Assembly: GCF_014207375.1 (NCBI RefSeq)
Contig: NZ_JACHEE010000005.1
Location: 248,001 to 312,000, forward strand
Reading direction: 5' to 3'
Origin: Arthrobacter sp. AZCC_0090
GTDB lineage: Bacteria; Actinomycetota; Actinomycetes; Actinomycetales; Micrococcaceae
DNA: 64,000 nucleotides
Position numbers and translations under genes: made by a program. Positions 7,832-16,565 of this stretch are shown here, in pieces. The notes below the pieces were generated by a model, which saw only the letters and a list, made by a program, of their open reading frames with translations, made no database searches and was not told the origin of the DNA. Each line of letters starts with the position of its first letter. The stretch's first letter is position 1.

Positions 7832-8896
7832 TTACTGCGCGAGACCCGAGTAAGAGTGCAGCCCGTTGAAGAACTGGTTCACGATGGTGAAGTTGAAGAT
7901 CACGCACAGGTAGCCCACGATCGACAGCCAAGCAGCACGCGTCCCGGTCCAGCCACGGGTGGCGCGGGCGTGCAGGTAGCCTGCGTAGACCACCCAGATG
8001 ACAAAGGTCCAGACTTCCTTGGTGTCCCAGCCCCAGAAACGGCCCCAAGCCTTCTCGGCCCAGATGGCGCCGAACATGAGGGTGAAGGTCCAGCCCACGA
8101 ATGCCACCGTGTTGATGCGGTAGGACAGGTTCTCCAGGCTCAAGGCATTCGGAACCAGGCGCATGAAGCCCAACTTGTCCAAGCCGCCGGCCATCAAGAC
8201 CTTCTGCCGGTGCGATTGCACCAATTGCAGCGCGGACATGGCGAAGGTCAAGGTGAACAGGGACGCTGACATCACGGCGATGGAGACGTGGATGACCAGC
8301 CAGTAGCTCTGCAGTGCCGGAACCAAGTGGCCCACGGGGGTCCAGTACGCCACGGAGGCGGCCACCAGCATGATCACTGCCAGGCCAAGGACAAACGTGC
8401 CCAGGAAGCGCAGGTCGCGGCGGATGAGCGACAACAGGAAGACGACCACAACCAGGAACGCGCCGGTGGTGAGGAACTCGTACATGTTGCCCCACGGCAC
8501 GCGGCCTGCGCCGATCGCGCGCGTGATCACGCCGGCACCGTGGATTGCCACACCGATAATGGCGACCGCGACGGCAACACGAGCGGGAATGCGGCGCTCG
8601 GCGGCGTACTTCATGTCGCCGCCGGCGGTCTGGCTGACGGAGGTGACCGCCGACGTCGGACGCTCAATGCGGCCGGCAGGTCCCCCGACGTCGTTCCCCC
8701 CAGCGCGGCCGGCAGCAACCGAAACCTTGGCCTCGGGGGCCACCGCGAAAGCTGCCTTCAGGTCCACCGCGCGCAGCGTCTTGCTGCTCTTGGCGAGGTC
8801 CCACGCGAAAGCGACGAACGCCACCGTGTAGGTGCCGGCCGCGAGCAGCATGAAAAGCTCGCTGTATTGGCCCATGGTTTCGTTGATGGGGAACAT
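7832..8896 (-). CDS. ccsB: Cytochrome c biogenesis protein CcsB/CcsA (ResC)
   Basis: 354 residues and about eight membrane helices. With ResB it forms the system II haem exporter and cytochrome c synthase. The tryptophan-rich haem-handling motif is visible as WGRFWGWDTKEVWTF, and conserved His residues lie in other loops. The ATG at 8896 shares its A with the TAA stop of resB, and AAGGA precedes it, so the two are translationally coupled. Last gene of a five-gene operon. Upstream in-frame starts inside resB are less likely. Confidence 0.94.
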   Translation of the reverse strand: MFPINETMGQYSELFMLLAAGTYTVAFVAFAWDLAKSSKTLRAVDLKAAFAVAPEAKVSVAAGRAGGNDVGGPAGRIERPTSAVTSVSQTAGGDMKYAAERRIPARVAVAVAIIGVAIHGAGVITRAIGAGRVPWGNMYEFLTTGAFLVVVVFLLSLIRRDLRFLGTFVLGLAVIMLVAASVAYWTPVGHLVPALQSYWLVIHVSIAVMSASLFTLTFAMSALQLVQSHRQKVLMAGGLDKLGFMRLVPNALSLENLSYRINTVAFVGWTFTLMFGAIWAEKAWGRFWGWDTKEVWTFVIWVVYAGYLHARATRGWTGTRAAWLSIVGYLCVIFNFTIVNQFFNGLHSYSGLAQ

Positions 8897-10623
8897 TACT
8901 GGTCCTTCGAGGTTGAGGAAGAAACGGTGTCGGTGGACTGCTCTGTGGTGAGCAGCCATTCGCGGTGCAGCAGTTCGCGGATCGCGGCAGCTTCGCCGGC
9001 CAGCCTGTGGTCCTCGCCGCGGGCAAGGAGACCGTACTCCACCATTGTGCGCCCGTCATCGTGGGTTCCAGTCCGGACCCAGACGCGGCGCCGGTTCAGG
9101 TAGAGCGAGAGAATTAAACCGGCAACCGCCAGAAGCGCAAAGATGAGCGCAGTGGCCTGGCCTGGATTGTGGTGAATGTCAACGCCAACATACTTCTTGA
9201 CGCCGTCGAAAGTGATGCTGCCCTTGCCGTTCGGAAGGGTGTAGGTGCCCCCCAGGGCGAGCGCGATGGCCTTATCAGCCATGCCCCGGCCATTGAGCGG
9301 AGTCAGCTTCGCTACGTCAAGTTCGAAGACGTTCTGCGGGGCCCCCTTGTTCAGGCCGAGATCACCATAGTACGAGTTGAGGTTCAATTGCGGGTTGATG
9401 AGCTCGGGATCCCCACTGAAGGCGACACCCTTGTCCGTGACCATTGCGGTGGGGAGGAAGAAGCCCGCGAAGCCAAGCTGATCGGGCTTGGCATCGGGAA
9501 CCTTGATGACCACTGAGGAGTAGTAGTTGTCACCTTGCAGCTTGGCCACCACGGGTCCCTGCATAGCGACGTTGCCGGCACCGTCCCGCACAGTGACCAC
9601 GGGAGCGTAGCCGTTGCCCGTCAGGTAGATGCTGGTGTCGCCAAGCATCACGGGGTCGTTGACCTTGAGAACCTGCTTCTTGGCGGGCGCGTCCGGTGTG
9701 TCCTTGGTGGTGACGTCCGCCGTGAAGTCGATGGGCTGGCCGAAGTGCGCTGGCGATTCCCGATCAAACTTGGCGTCGAACTTGTCCAGCTGGATGGAGT
9801 ACGGCTGCAGCCAACTGCTCTGGAAGTTGGTGCCCGGGCTGAATTGGTCATAGCCCACCAACGTGTTCACGAAGGTATCGCCCTCCACCAGGATGCGCTG
9901 CCCGCTGTAGCCGAACAGCCCGCCGACGGCAACGGAAACCAGTACCCCGATCAGCGAGGCATGGAACACCAGGTTCCCCACTTCCTTGAGGAAGCCGCGC
10001 TCGGCACCCAAGGAAGGCATGGCGCCGTCGACGTCGCGCACCTCCACGCGGTAGCCGCGCTTCTTCAGCACCGCAGCGGCATCCGAAATAGCCTTCGACG
10101 CCGGGATCCCGGCGTCGGCGGGCAGCACCAGTGTGCCGTACTCCGGCAGTCGGGACAGACGTTTGGGCGTCCGCGGCGGTTGCGAGCGCATCGCCTTGTA
10201 GTGGGCGATGGCCCGCGGCGTGACGCAACCAATGAGCGAGATGAACAGCAGAATGTAGATGGCCGAGAACCAGGCCGAGGAGTACACGTCGTAGAGCTGC
10301 ACCGAGTCAAGGATCTTGCCGTAATCCGGGTGGTCCTTGATGTACTGCGTCACGATTGAAGGGTTCGCCGGGCGCTGCGGGAACAACGAGCCCGGGACCG
10401 CCGCGACGGCCAAGAGCAACAGCAGGAACAGCGCGGTACGCATGCTGGTCAGCTGGGTCCAGGCCCAACGCAGCATGCCGACGATCCCCAGGACCGGCAG
10501 TGCTGCCTGGGCTTTAGCCCTGTCAACTGCCTTGTCGATCGCCTTGTCACCCGCGTTGCCAGCTTTCGCGGATTCGCTGGCGGACTTGTTGGACTTCTTT
10601 TTACCTTGCACGGGCTCGCTCAT
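8896..10623 (-). CDS. resB: Cytochrome c biogenesis protein ResB
   Basis: 575 residues. The N terminus is a Lys/Ala-rich cytoplasmic tail, then come membrane helices (TALFLLLLLAVAAVPGSLFPQ near residue 70), a large extracytoplasmic domain and a last helix (TALIFALLAVAGLILSLYL). This is the ResB/Ccs1 layout; it partners CcsB in transferring haem to apocytochromes. The ATG overlaps the ccdA TGA by one base. The conserved SLFPQ and GYSGQ segments support the call. Confidence 0.93.
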   Translation of the reverse strand: MSEPVQGKKKSNKSASESAKAGNAGDKAIDKAVDRAKAQAALPVLGIVGMLRWAWTQLTSMRTALFLLLLLAVAAVPGSLFPQRPANPSIVTQYIKDHPDYGKILDSVQLYDVYSSAWFSAIYILLFISLIGCVTPRAIAHYKAMRSQPPRTPKRLSRLPEYGTLVLPADAGIPASKAISDAAAVLKKRGYRVEVRDVDGAMPSLGAERGFLKEVGNLVFHASLIGVLVSVAVGGLFGYSGQRILVEGDTFVNTLVGYDQFSPGTNFQSSWLQPYSIQLDKFDAKFDRESPAHFGQPIDFTADVTTKDTPDAPAKKQVLKVNDPVMLGDTSIYLTGNGYAPVVTVRDGAGNVAMQGPVVAKLQGDNYYSSVVIKVPDAKPDQLGFAGFFLPTAMVTDKGVAFSGDPELINPQLNLNSYYGDLGLNKGAPQNVFELDVAKLTPLNGRGMADKAIALALGGTYTLPNGKGSITFDGVKKYVGVDIHHNPGQATALIFALLAVAGLILSLYLNRRRVWVRTGTHDDGRTMVEYGLLARGEDHRLAGEAAAIRELLHREWLLTTEQSTDTVSSSTSKDQ

Positions 10624-11378
10624 CAGATCGGCAACTTCACATCGGTTTGGAACCAGTACTGCAGCCCGGTAACCCAGGCGCCCCATACTCCCGTGGCCAT
10701 CAGGATGCCGAGGAGGATCAGAATGCCCCCGCCCATCCGCTGGATGGCCAGGCGGTGTTTGCGGAAGAAGGACATCACACCGATGCCCCGGCGGACTGCG
10801 AGGGCGATCAGCAGGAAGGGGATACCCAGGCCAAGACTATAGACAAACGCCAGGAGTGCCCCCTTCGCCGCGGACGATCCCCCGGAGAGGCTCAGCAGCT
10901 GGACGGCGGAATAGGTCGGGCCGATACACGGCGCCCAGCCCAGCCCGAAGGTGATGCCCAACAACGGCGCACCCCACAGCCCGGCAGGAGGCTTGGCATG
11001 GATTTTGGCGTCGCGCTGCAACCAGCCAAAGCCGCCCAGGAAGACGACGCCCATGATGATCACCAGTGCGCCCAGCAATTGCGTGATCCACGCATTCTGC
11101 GGGCCGGTGATGAGGGTCCCCAACTGGCCAAAGGCACCGCCGAGCAGGACAAAAATCACGGAGAAGCCAAGGACGAACAGGCCGATTCCCGCGAGCATGC
11201 GCCCGCGCTTCTGCTTTTGGAGGTCGACGCCGGTCAGCCCGGTCACGTAGCCAAGGTAGCCAGGGACCAGGGGCAAGACGCATGGCGACAGGAAGGACAC
11301 GAGTCCGGCCAGCAAGGCCACGGGAATGGCCAGCAGCAAGGAACCACTCAGGATGGTCTCGGCGAAGGGGCTGTTCAC
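10623..11378 (-). CDS. ccdA: Cytochrome c biogenesis protein CcdA
   Basis: 251 residues and six predicted membrane helices. It carries electrons from cytoplasmic thioredoxin across the membrane to reduce the thioredoxin-like protein encoded next to it, keeping apocytochrome cysteines reduced. The two redox Cys are in PCVLPLVPGYLGY and GWAPCIGPTY. The start is GTG, 14 bp after the stop of the thioredoxin gene. Confidence 0.95.
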   Translation of the reverse strand: MNSPFAETILSGSLLLAIPVALLAGLVSFLSPCVLPLVPGYLGYVTGLTGVDLQKQKRGRMLAGIGLFVLGFSVIFVLLGGAFGQLGTLITGPQNAWITQLLGALVIIMGVVFLGGFGWLQRDAKIHAKPPAGLWGAPLLGITFGLGWAPCIGPTYSAVQLLSLSGGSSAAKGALLAFVYSLGLGIPFLLIALAVRRGIGVMSFFRKHRLAIQRMGGGILILLGILMATGVWGAWVTGLQYWFQTDVKLPI

Positions 11379-11392
11379 GCTGTCAGTGTCAC

Positions 11393-12037
11393 CTACTCCG
11401 CAACCGCGGACGTAATGAGTGCTTTGAGGGTGCTCTTCTCGATTTCACCCAGGACTCGGGAGGCAACCTTGCCTTCTTTGTCCAGGACCAAGGTGGTGGG
11501 GACTGCTCCCGGAGGCACAATGCCGGAGACGGACAGCAGCACGGCGCCGTCCTTGTCATTGAAGCTGGGGTAGGTGAGCTTGAAGGTCTGGTCGAACGCA
11601 TCGGCCGTGGCCTTCTCGTCCCGGAGATTCACGCCGTAGAACTGGACGCCCTTGCTCTTGAACTCCTGGTGCAGCTCTTCAAGGATCGGCGCCTCCACGC
11701 GGCACGGCGCGCACGCTGCGAACCAGAAGTTGAGGACAGTCACCTTGCCGAGCAAGTCCTGCGGAGCTATGGCAGTTCCGTCAAACAAAGTGCCCTTGAT
11801 TCCGACGGCGGCCTTGCGGTCCGTTTTGGCGAATTCCGTCACCGAGCCGTCTCCGGCGACGTAGTTCTTGTTGTCGCCGGCTTTAGCCTGCTTCGCGAGT
11901 GCGTCTTCCTGGGCACAGGCGGACAGGCCCATGGTCAGTGCGGTCAGCGCCACTCCCCCCGCGGCGAGGATGGTGCGGCGGGAGGTCAGAGTTGCCCTGG
12001 TGGTCTCGGGGCCGGGGGTATTGCGGTCCATTCTCAT
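11393..12037 (-). CDS. TlpA/ResA-type thiol-disulfide oxidoreductase, lipoprotein
   Basis: 214 residues. The Arg-rich N terminus (SRRTILAAGG) leads to a lipobox LSAC, so the protein is probably lipid-anchored outside the membrane; the twin arginine suggests possible Tat export. The thioredoxin fold carries FWFAACAPCR, with a CAPC redox pair. It should reduce apocytochrome c cysteines with electrons from CcdA. The chosen ATG at 12037 overlaps the stop of the upstream phosphatase gene as ATGA; a second ATG lies two codons on. Confidence 0.92.
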   Translation of the reverse strand: MRMDRNTPGPETTRATLTSRRTILAAGGVALTALTMGLSACAQEDALAKQAKAGDNKNYVAGDGSVTEFAKTDRKAAVGIKGTLFDGTAIAPQDLLGKVTVLNFWFAACAPCRVEAPILEELHQEFKSKGVQFYGVNLRDEKATADAFDQTFKLTYPSFNDKDGAVLLSVSGIVPPGAVPTTLVLDKEGKVASRVLGEIEKSTLKALITSAVAE

Positions 12038-12699
12038 GCTCCGGAGGTGCTCGCGGCTCCGGGCAGCAGCACGGCGGCGGGTTCGCTGTACTCCACCCGC
12101 GCAACCTTGCCGTCGTCGTCGAACACCAGCGACGTGAGTGACGTCAGCGTGCACTCGCGTTTGCGGGGATCGTGCCACAAGCGTCGCCCCTCCGCGCTGA
12201 GGCGCGTGGCGTAGATGGGAAGTTGGTGGCTGACGAGGATGGCCTCCGCGCGGTCGCCGCCGAGCCCGATCGCCTTCAGACGGGCGTCCTCGACGGCGGC
12301 ACGCATCCGGGTGACCTGGTCCTTGTAGGACTCGCCCCAGGACGGACGCAGCGGGTTGCGGTACTCGAACCAGTGCTTGGGCTTGATGAACTCGGAGACG
12401 CTGGCCTTGAGCCCTTCGAAGTGGTTCTCGGCCTCAATGATCCGTGGTTCTGTGTGGATCTGAAGTTCCAACGCTTGGGAAGTGGGAAGGGCGGTTTCCT
12501 GCGCACGGGTCAACGGCGAGGAGACAAGGTAGACGATGTTCGCCCCTTGCGCGACGCGGGCAGCGAAGTGGTCCGCGAGCATCTTTGCCATCTCGCGGCC
12601 GCGTTCGGAGAGGTGGAATTCGGGCAACCTGCCGTACAGAATACGGTCGGGATTGTAGACCTCGCCATGGCGGAGCAGATGGACAGTTGCTTGGGGCAT
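12034..12699 (-). CDS. Histidine phosphatase family protein
   Basis: 221 residues of the phosphoglycerate-mutase-like superfamily. The catalytic motif LLRHGEVYNP (RHG near residue 9) and the second conserved His in LVSHQLPI are present. It starts the operon with the thioredoxin, ccdA, resB and ccsB genes, the same order as Rv0525-Rv0529 of M. tuberculosis. The reaction is not predictable. I use the ATG at 12699 because the RHG motif must lie close to the N terminus; longer in-frame starts exist. Confidence 0.88.
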   Translation of the reverse strand: MPQATVHLLRHGEVYNPDRILYGRLPEFHLSERGREMAKMLADHFAARVAQGANIVYLVSSPLTRAQETALPTSQALELQIHTEPRIIEAENHFEGLKASVSEFIKPKHWFEYRNPLRPSWGESYKDQVTRMRAAVEDARLKAIGLGGDRAEAILVSHQLPIYATRLSAEGRRLWHDPRKRECTLTSLTSLVFDDDGKVARVEYSEPAAVLLPGAASTSGA

Positions 12700-12817
12700 G
12701 TTTACCAGTTTCTCAAAGAAGGCGGGCGATCTGAAATCTTCTACGTTTCGTAGAACTGAAACTTTCTCCAGAATGTTCCCTGAAGGTGGAATAAAAGATG
12801 CATTTGCATGTTTATAC

Positions 12818-12839
12818 TTGACACAAGGTTCGGTTGACA
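12818..12839 (+). promoter_or_regulatory. Possible -35 elements upstream of the YceI gene
   Basis: TTGACA occurs twice, at 12818 and 12834, in an AT-richer stretch between the two divergent genes. No convincing -10 hexamer is found at 17 bp from either, so the assignment is tentative. Confidence 0.3.
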
Positions 12840-12902
12840 CTTCAACTAAGTGTCGCCGAACGTCCGACGAAGCTACGACCCAACCTTCCCAAGGAGAACG
12901 CC

Positions 12903-13451
12903 ATGACACTTCCCGCCAACGTCACCACCGGCATTTGGACCCTCGACAACTCCCACAGCGAGATCGGCTTCACCGTCCGCCACGCAGGCATCAGCAAGGT
13001 CCGCGGCCAGTTCACGGAAGCCGAGGCCACCCTGGAACTCGGCAGCGGCCTGTCTGACTCCAAGGTTGCCGCCACCATCCAGACCGCCAGCTTCGACTCG
13101 GGCGACGCAAACCGCGACGGCCACGTCAAGGGCGAGGACTTCTTCGACGTGGAGAAGTTCCCGGAAATCACTTTCGTCTCCCGCCACGTCAAGGCCAACG
13201 GAGACAGCTTCGACCTCGTGGGCGATCTGAGCATCAAGGGCGTCACCAAAGAGGTGACCATCGAGACCGAGTTCAACGGCGTGGCCGTTGACCCGTTCGG
13301 CAACACCCGGGCAGGCGTCTCCGGTGAGACCACCATCAGCCGCAAGGAGTTCGGCCTGACCTGGAACGCAGTGCTCGAGGCCGGCGGCGTGCTGGTCAGC
13401 GACAAGGTTGTCATCAACCTCGAGCTGGCATTCATCGCACCTGCCGCCTAG
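12903..13451 (+). CDS. YceI family protein
   Basis: 182 residues. The lipocalin-like YceI fold is indicated by GIWTLDNSHSEIGFTVRH at the start and the KEFGLTWN and GVLVSDKVVINLEL segments near the end. Family members bind isoprenoid or lipid molecules; the ligand here is unknown. No signal peptide is seen, so the protein is likely cytoplasmic. AAGGAGAA precedes the ATG at 12903. The gene is transcribed away from the cytochrome c operon and ends at a strong terminator. Confidence 0.93.
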   Translation: MTLPANVTTGIWTLDNSHSEIGFTVRHAGISKVRGQFTEAEATLELGSGLSDSKVAATIQTASFDSGDANRDGHVKGEDFFDVEKFPEITFVSRHVKANGDSFDLVGDLSIKGVTKEVTIETEFNGVAVDPFGNTRAGVSGETTISRKEFGLTWNAVLEAGGVLVSDKVVINLELAFIAPAA

Positions 13452-13471
13452 GCTGCCTGCCTCCTCGTCTG

Positions 13472-13525
13472 AATGGCGCCTTCGGGGCTGCGCGCGATCC
13501 ATCGTGCAGCCCCGGAGGCGCCATT
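13472..13525 (+). terminator. Strong hairpin after the YceI gene
   Basis: Two 20-bp arms, AATGGCGCCTTCGGGGCTGC and its near-exact complement, separated by a 14-base loop. TTCGTT follows. It ends 21 bp after the YceI stop codon begins. Confidence 0.85.
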
Positions 13526-13635
13526 TCGTTACTTGCGGTGTCACCCGCCTATTGTTCGGCCAAAAGCCGATACTTAGCGGCGAATTGGCCAAGAATTTCC
13601 TATGAATCCTTAAACCTCAGGTCTACAGTGATGCC

Positions 13636-14334
13636 ATGAGTAACCCAAACGAAGCTCCTCAGCCTCAGCAGCCCGGTGCTCAGCCACCGCAGCCCGGAGC
13701 CCAGCCTCAGCAGCCCGGAACCGTCCCTCCTGCGGGTTACCAGCCTCCGCAGGGATACCCAGCACCCCCCTCCTACCAACAGCCAGCCCCCGGTTACCAG
13801 CAGCCAGCCCCCGGCGGCCCCCAAACGGGCCAACCCGGGCATGCCGAAGGATTCCACTTCGAGATGCCCACCGACGCTCCCAAGAACTTCAACGACGTCC
13901 TGCCCAAAGGTGGCTTTTCCGGCATGTTCAACGTCACCGGAATGCCCATCGAGCTGAAGGTCTCGTACTGGATCTGGCTTATCGGCGGGCTCTTGGGCCT
14001 CCTGGGCGGCCTGCTCGGGCTCTTTGGGTCCATGGTGCTTTTCGCGCTCGCGCCGGGACTCGCCGTCGTCGTCCTCCTTTTGGTACTGGTGGCGCTGGTT
14101 GTCGCGGCCGCCCAGATCGTCTTCGCGATGAAGATGAAGGAAGGCAAGGAGTGGGCCCGGCTCGCACTGACCGTCATTGCGGGTATTTCCCTGATTCTCT
14201 CGATCGTGGGAGGAGCGATGGCCAGCGGACAGAGCAACAACTGGTTCAGCTTTGTCATCAGCCTTGTGGCAACCGTCTTGATGTGGCTGCCCAATTCCCA
14301 GGCGTGGTTCAAGTCAGCGAAGAGCAGCGTCTAG
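13636..14334 (+). CDS. Membrane protein with Pro/Gln-rich N-terminal tail
   Basis: 232 residues. Residues 1-75 are Pro/Gln-rich with repeated QPQQPGAQP units and are probably disordered in the cytoplasm. Four hydrophobic segments follow (SYWIWLIGGLLGLLGGLL, LAPGLAVVVLLLVLVALVV, LALTVIAGISLILSIVGG and WFSFVISLVATVLMWL). The segment MKEGKEWARLALTV is shared with the next gene (RKGKNWARILGTV), so the two are paralogues. TACAGT lies six bases before the ATG. The function is unknown. Confidence 0.8.
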   Translation: MSNPNEAPQPQQPGAQPPQPGAQPQQPGTVPPAGYQPPQGYPAPPSYQQPAPGYQQPAPGGPQTGQPGHAEGFHFEMPTDAPKNFNDVLPKGGFSGMFNVTGMPIELKVSYWIWLIGGLLGLLGGLLGLFGSMVLFALAPGLAVVVLLLVLVALVVAAAQIVFAMKMKEGKEWARLALTVIAGISLILSIVGGAMASGQSNNWFSFVISLVATVLMWLPNSQAWFKSAKSSV

Positions 14335-14364
14335 CTCCAACGTTCCAAGCGGACTTTCAAGCTG

Positions 14365-14408
14365 AAGGCCGCGGCAGGACCTTCTGGGGACCCCGCGGCC
14401 TTCCCTTT
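14365..14408 (+). terminator. Hairpin terminator between the two tail-repeat genes
   Basis: AAGGCCGCGG (14365-14374) pairs with CCGCGGCCTT (14393-14402), followed by CCCTTT. The downstream paralogue therefore probably has its own promoter. Confidence 0.8.
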
Positions 14409-14575
14409 GTCCCCGGAACCATCCAAGGAATTGCCGAAGCTCCTTCAGGGAGAATTCTTCGCCTGAATCATCCCGAGCGTTGTTCTGCCGGGGTACGGTG
14501 GAATTAAGCCAAGCTGGGGGCAGAGGCACGTTGCACCCGGCAGCCGTATCTGCAGTCGACACGCAAAGGAATGCC

Positions 14576-15394
14576 ATGAGCACCCCTCCGTACCCGCCAT
14601 CCACTCCAGGCGAAGATCCCACACCTGAGCCACCCAAATACGGCCAGCAGGCACCGCAACAGGGCCAGCAGGCACCGCAACAGGGCCAGCAGCCTCAGTA
14701 TGGCCAGCAAGCACCGCAGTATGGCCAGCAGGCCCCCCAGCAGCCGCAATACGGTCAGCCCTCCGTCCCGCAGTATGGCCAGCAGGCCCCCCAGCAGCCG
14801 CAATACGGTCAGCAGGCCCCGCAGTACGGCCAGCAGGCCCCCCAGCAGCCGCAATATGGTCAGCCCTCCGTCCCGCAGTACGGACAGAGTGGACCCGTCA
14901 CGTGGCCGAGCCAGCAGCCTGCTTCGACGTCAGGTGTCCCGCAACTGGTCAACATCTCTTTCTGGCTCATCGTCGCCGCTGGCGTTCTGACCTTGATCGG
15001 GATTCCGTTTGCCATTGCGACGCTGAATTCTCCCGCTGGCAAGAGCATGATCGATCAGGCCTTGTCTGCACAGGGAGCCAACGCTTCAGGCATGGACACC
15101 AACAGTGTCATCAGCCTCGTGGTCACCATCACGGTTGTTTTCTCGGTGATCTTCGCGGGACTCTACGCTCTGGTTGCATTCAATGTCCGCAAAGGCAAGA
15201 ACTGGGCCCGCATCCTGGGTACCGTCTTTGCCGCAATTTCCCTGTTGGGCCTGACCCAGATCGGTTTGGGCACCGTCACCATCCTCTTGGGCATCGCCGC
15301 GATCGTGCTGCTGTACTTGCCGGGCTCGGCCCCGTATTTCCGGAAGGCCCAGCCATTCGCGAACCCCTACAACCAGGCGCCGTACGGCCGCTAG
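14576..15394 (+). CDS. Membrane protein with YGQQAPQ-repeat tail
   Basis: 272 residues. The first 110 or so are made of repeats such as QYGQQAPQQP and QYGQPSVP, encoded by a direct repeat in the DNA (about 14640-14890). Four membrane segments follow, with RKGKNWARILGTVFAAISL between them, the same signature as in the gene upstream. I start at the ATG at 14576, which has AAAGGA before it; the ATG five bases earlier is out of frame. The tail may mediate low-affinity contacts; the function is unknown. Confidence 0.8.
   Translation: MSTPPYPPSTPGEDPTPEPPKYGQQAPQQGQQAPQQGQQPQYGQQAPQYGQQAPQQPQYGQPSVPQYGQQAPQQPQYGQQAPQYGQQAPQQPQYGQPSVPQYGQSGPVTWPSQQPASTSGVPQLVNISFWLIVAAGVLTLIGIPFAIATLNSPAGKSMIDQALSAQGANASGMDTNSVISLVVTITVVFSVIFAGLYALVAFNVRKGKNWARILGTVFAAISLLGLTQIGLGTVTILLGIAAIVLLYLPGSAPYFRKAQPFANPYNQAPYGR
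14640..14890 (+). repeat. In-frame tandem repeats coding for YGQQAPQ/YGQPSVP units
   Basis: Units built on CAGTATGGCCAGCAGGC and CCCCAGCAGCCGCAATA recur several times, with one long unit (coding for PQYGQQAPQQPQYGQPSVPQ) present about twice. All copies keep the reading frame of the membrane protein gene. Confidence 0.8.
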
Positions 15395-15461
15395 GCCTAA
15401 GGCTCTTCGTCCTGTAGGCGCACGGCTCAGCAAACACTAACGGGCGCAGGCCCGGCTTGGC

Positions 15462-16184
15462 CTAAAGGGCCTGGCCCGGGGTCTGTGCCCGTTGTGCGTG
15501 ATACGCAAGGATCTGCAACTCGGTGGCCATGTCCACCTTGCGCAGATTCACGTGCGGCGGAACCTGGAGGAGTACGGGCGCGAAGCTGAGGATGCTGCGG
15601 ATCCCCGCGCTGATCACGCGGTCGCAGACGTCCTGGGCTACCGCAGCCGGGAGGGCCAACACCACCATATTGGTGCCGGTCCGGTGCAGGACCATTTCAA
15701 GGTTCGCGGCGTCGCTGACCCGCAGCCAACCGACTTCGTTACCTATCACCATGGGATCGGCGTCGAGGATGGCCACCACGTCGAAACCCCGCGACTCGAA
15801 TCCGCCGTACCGTGCCAAGGCTTTGCCCAGGTTGCCTGCACCCACAATTGCCACTTTCCAGTCGTGGGTCAGGCCCAGCGCTGCAGCAATGTGCCGGCTC
15901 AGATACTGGACTTCATATCCGACACCGCGCGTTCCGTAGGAGCCAACGTAGGAGAGGTCCTTGCGCAAGGTGGAGGAGCTGACTCCCGACGCCTCGGCCA
16001 ACGCCTCGGAAGAAACCCGTTCCACGCCTTCGCCCAACAGGGAATTCAGCGCGCGCAAGTAAAGCGTCATCCGGGCCACGGCCGCGGGCGGGATCTGCTT
16101 CGCGGCAGCGTCCTTGTCCTCGGGTACAGCGTCCCCTGGTGCAGCTTCGGCGGACGGTTCCAGCGCAGTCACGTTCTTCTCCAT
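15462..16184 (-). CDS. rex: Redox-sensing transcriptional repressor Rex
   Basis: 240 residues. The N-terminal winged helix (VSSEALAEASGVSSSTLRKD and DLSYVGSYGTRGVGYEV, about residues 55-90) is followed by a Rossmann domain with VAIVGAGNLGKALARYGGF. Rex senses the NADH/NAD+ ratio and represses respiratory and fermentative genes when NADH is low. A longer GTG start at 16205 is in frame, but it abuts a TAGAGT hexamer that looks like the promoter -10, so I prefer the ATG at 16184. The first 30 residues are a non-conserved acidic tail. Confidence 0.94.
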   Translation of the reverse strand: MEKNVTALEPSAEAAPGDAVPEDKDAAAKQIPPAAVARMTLYLRALNSLLGEGVERVSSEALAEASGVSSSTLRKDLSYVGSYGTRGVGYEVQYLSRHIAAALGLTHDWKVAIVGAGNLGKALARYGGFESRGFDVVAILDADPMVIGNEVGWLRVSDAANLEMVLHRTGTNMVVLALPAAVAQDVCDRVISAGIRSILSFAPVLLQVPPHVNLRKVDMATELQILAYHAQRAQTPGQAL

Positions 16185-16235
16185 TGCGTCGCTTTGTTGT
16201 CCCACTCTATTGCCAACAAAGCACTGGACGCATGT

Positions 16236-16490
16236 TCAGGCGGCTAAGGCCTTCTTCAGGACCCGCACCAGCCTCACCTCATCGATTTTCCAGAAATCCC
16301 GCTGGATTCCGTCCACGAATACCACGGGGATCTCCTCGGCGTAGCGTTCGCGCAGTGCCGGGTCTGTATCGATCGACTGCTCAGTCCACGCAAGGCCCAG
16401 GCTTGAGGTCACGCGTTCGACGGCGTCACGCGCCGCGGCGCACAGGTGACAGTCAGCTTTGGTGAGGAGTACGACGTCGGGATTCGGCAT
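16236..16490 (-). CDS. Glutaredoxin family protein
   Basis: 84 residues with the redox motif CHLC in LLTKADCHLCAAARDA and the conserved cis-Pro in EEIPVVFVDG. This is the DUF836/glutaredoxin-like family that precedes hemA in many actinobacteria. It probably acts as a small thiol oxidoreductase in the cytoplasm. TACCGT lies six bases before the ATG with no ribosome binding site, so it is likely leaderless. rex is the next gene, 51 bp downstream. Confidence 0.88.
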   Translation of the reverse strand: MPNPDVVLLTKADCHLCAAARDAVERVTSSLGLAWTEQSIDTDPALRERYAEEIPVVFVDGIQRDFWKIDEVRLVRVLKKALAA

Positions 16491-16521
16491 GGTTCAACGG
16501 TAGCCCCGCCCCTGCGGTGGC

Positions 16522-16565
16522 GTCGACACAGGGTCGACACAGTCGTCGCGCAAGCGTCGACACAG
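16522..16565. repeat. Three GTCGACACAG direct repeats
   Basis: Perfect copies at 16522-16531, 16533-16542 and 16556-16565, with start-to-start distances of 11 and 23 bp, about one and two helical turns. They lie between the divergent glutaredoxin and HAD genes and could be a protein binding array. Confidence 0.6.

Noticed and set aside
16194..16219. TTGTTG-N14-CAACAA upstream of rex as a Rex operator
   Set aside because: Spacing and arms differ from the known Rex site (TTGTGAAN4TTCACAA); kept out of the features.
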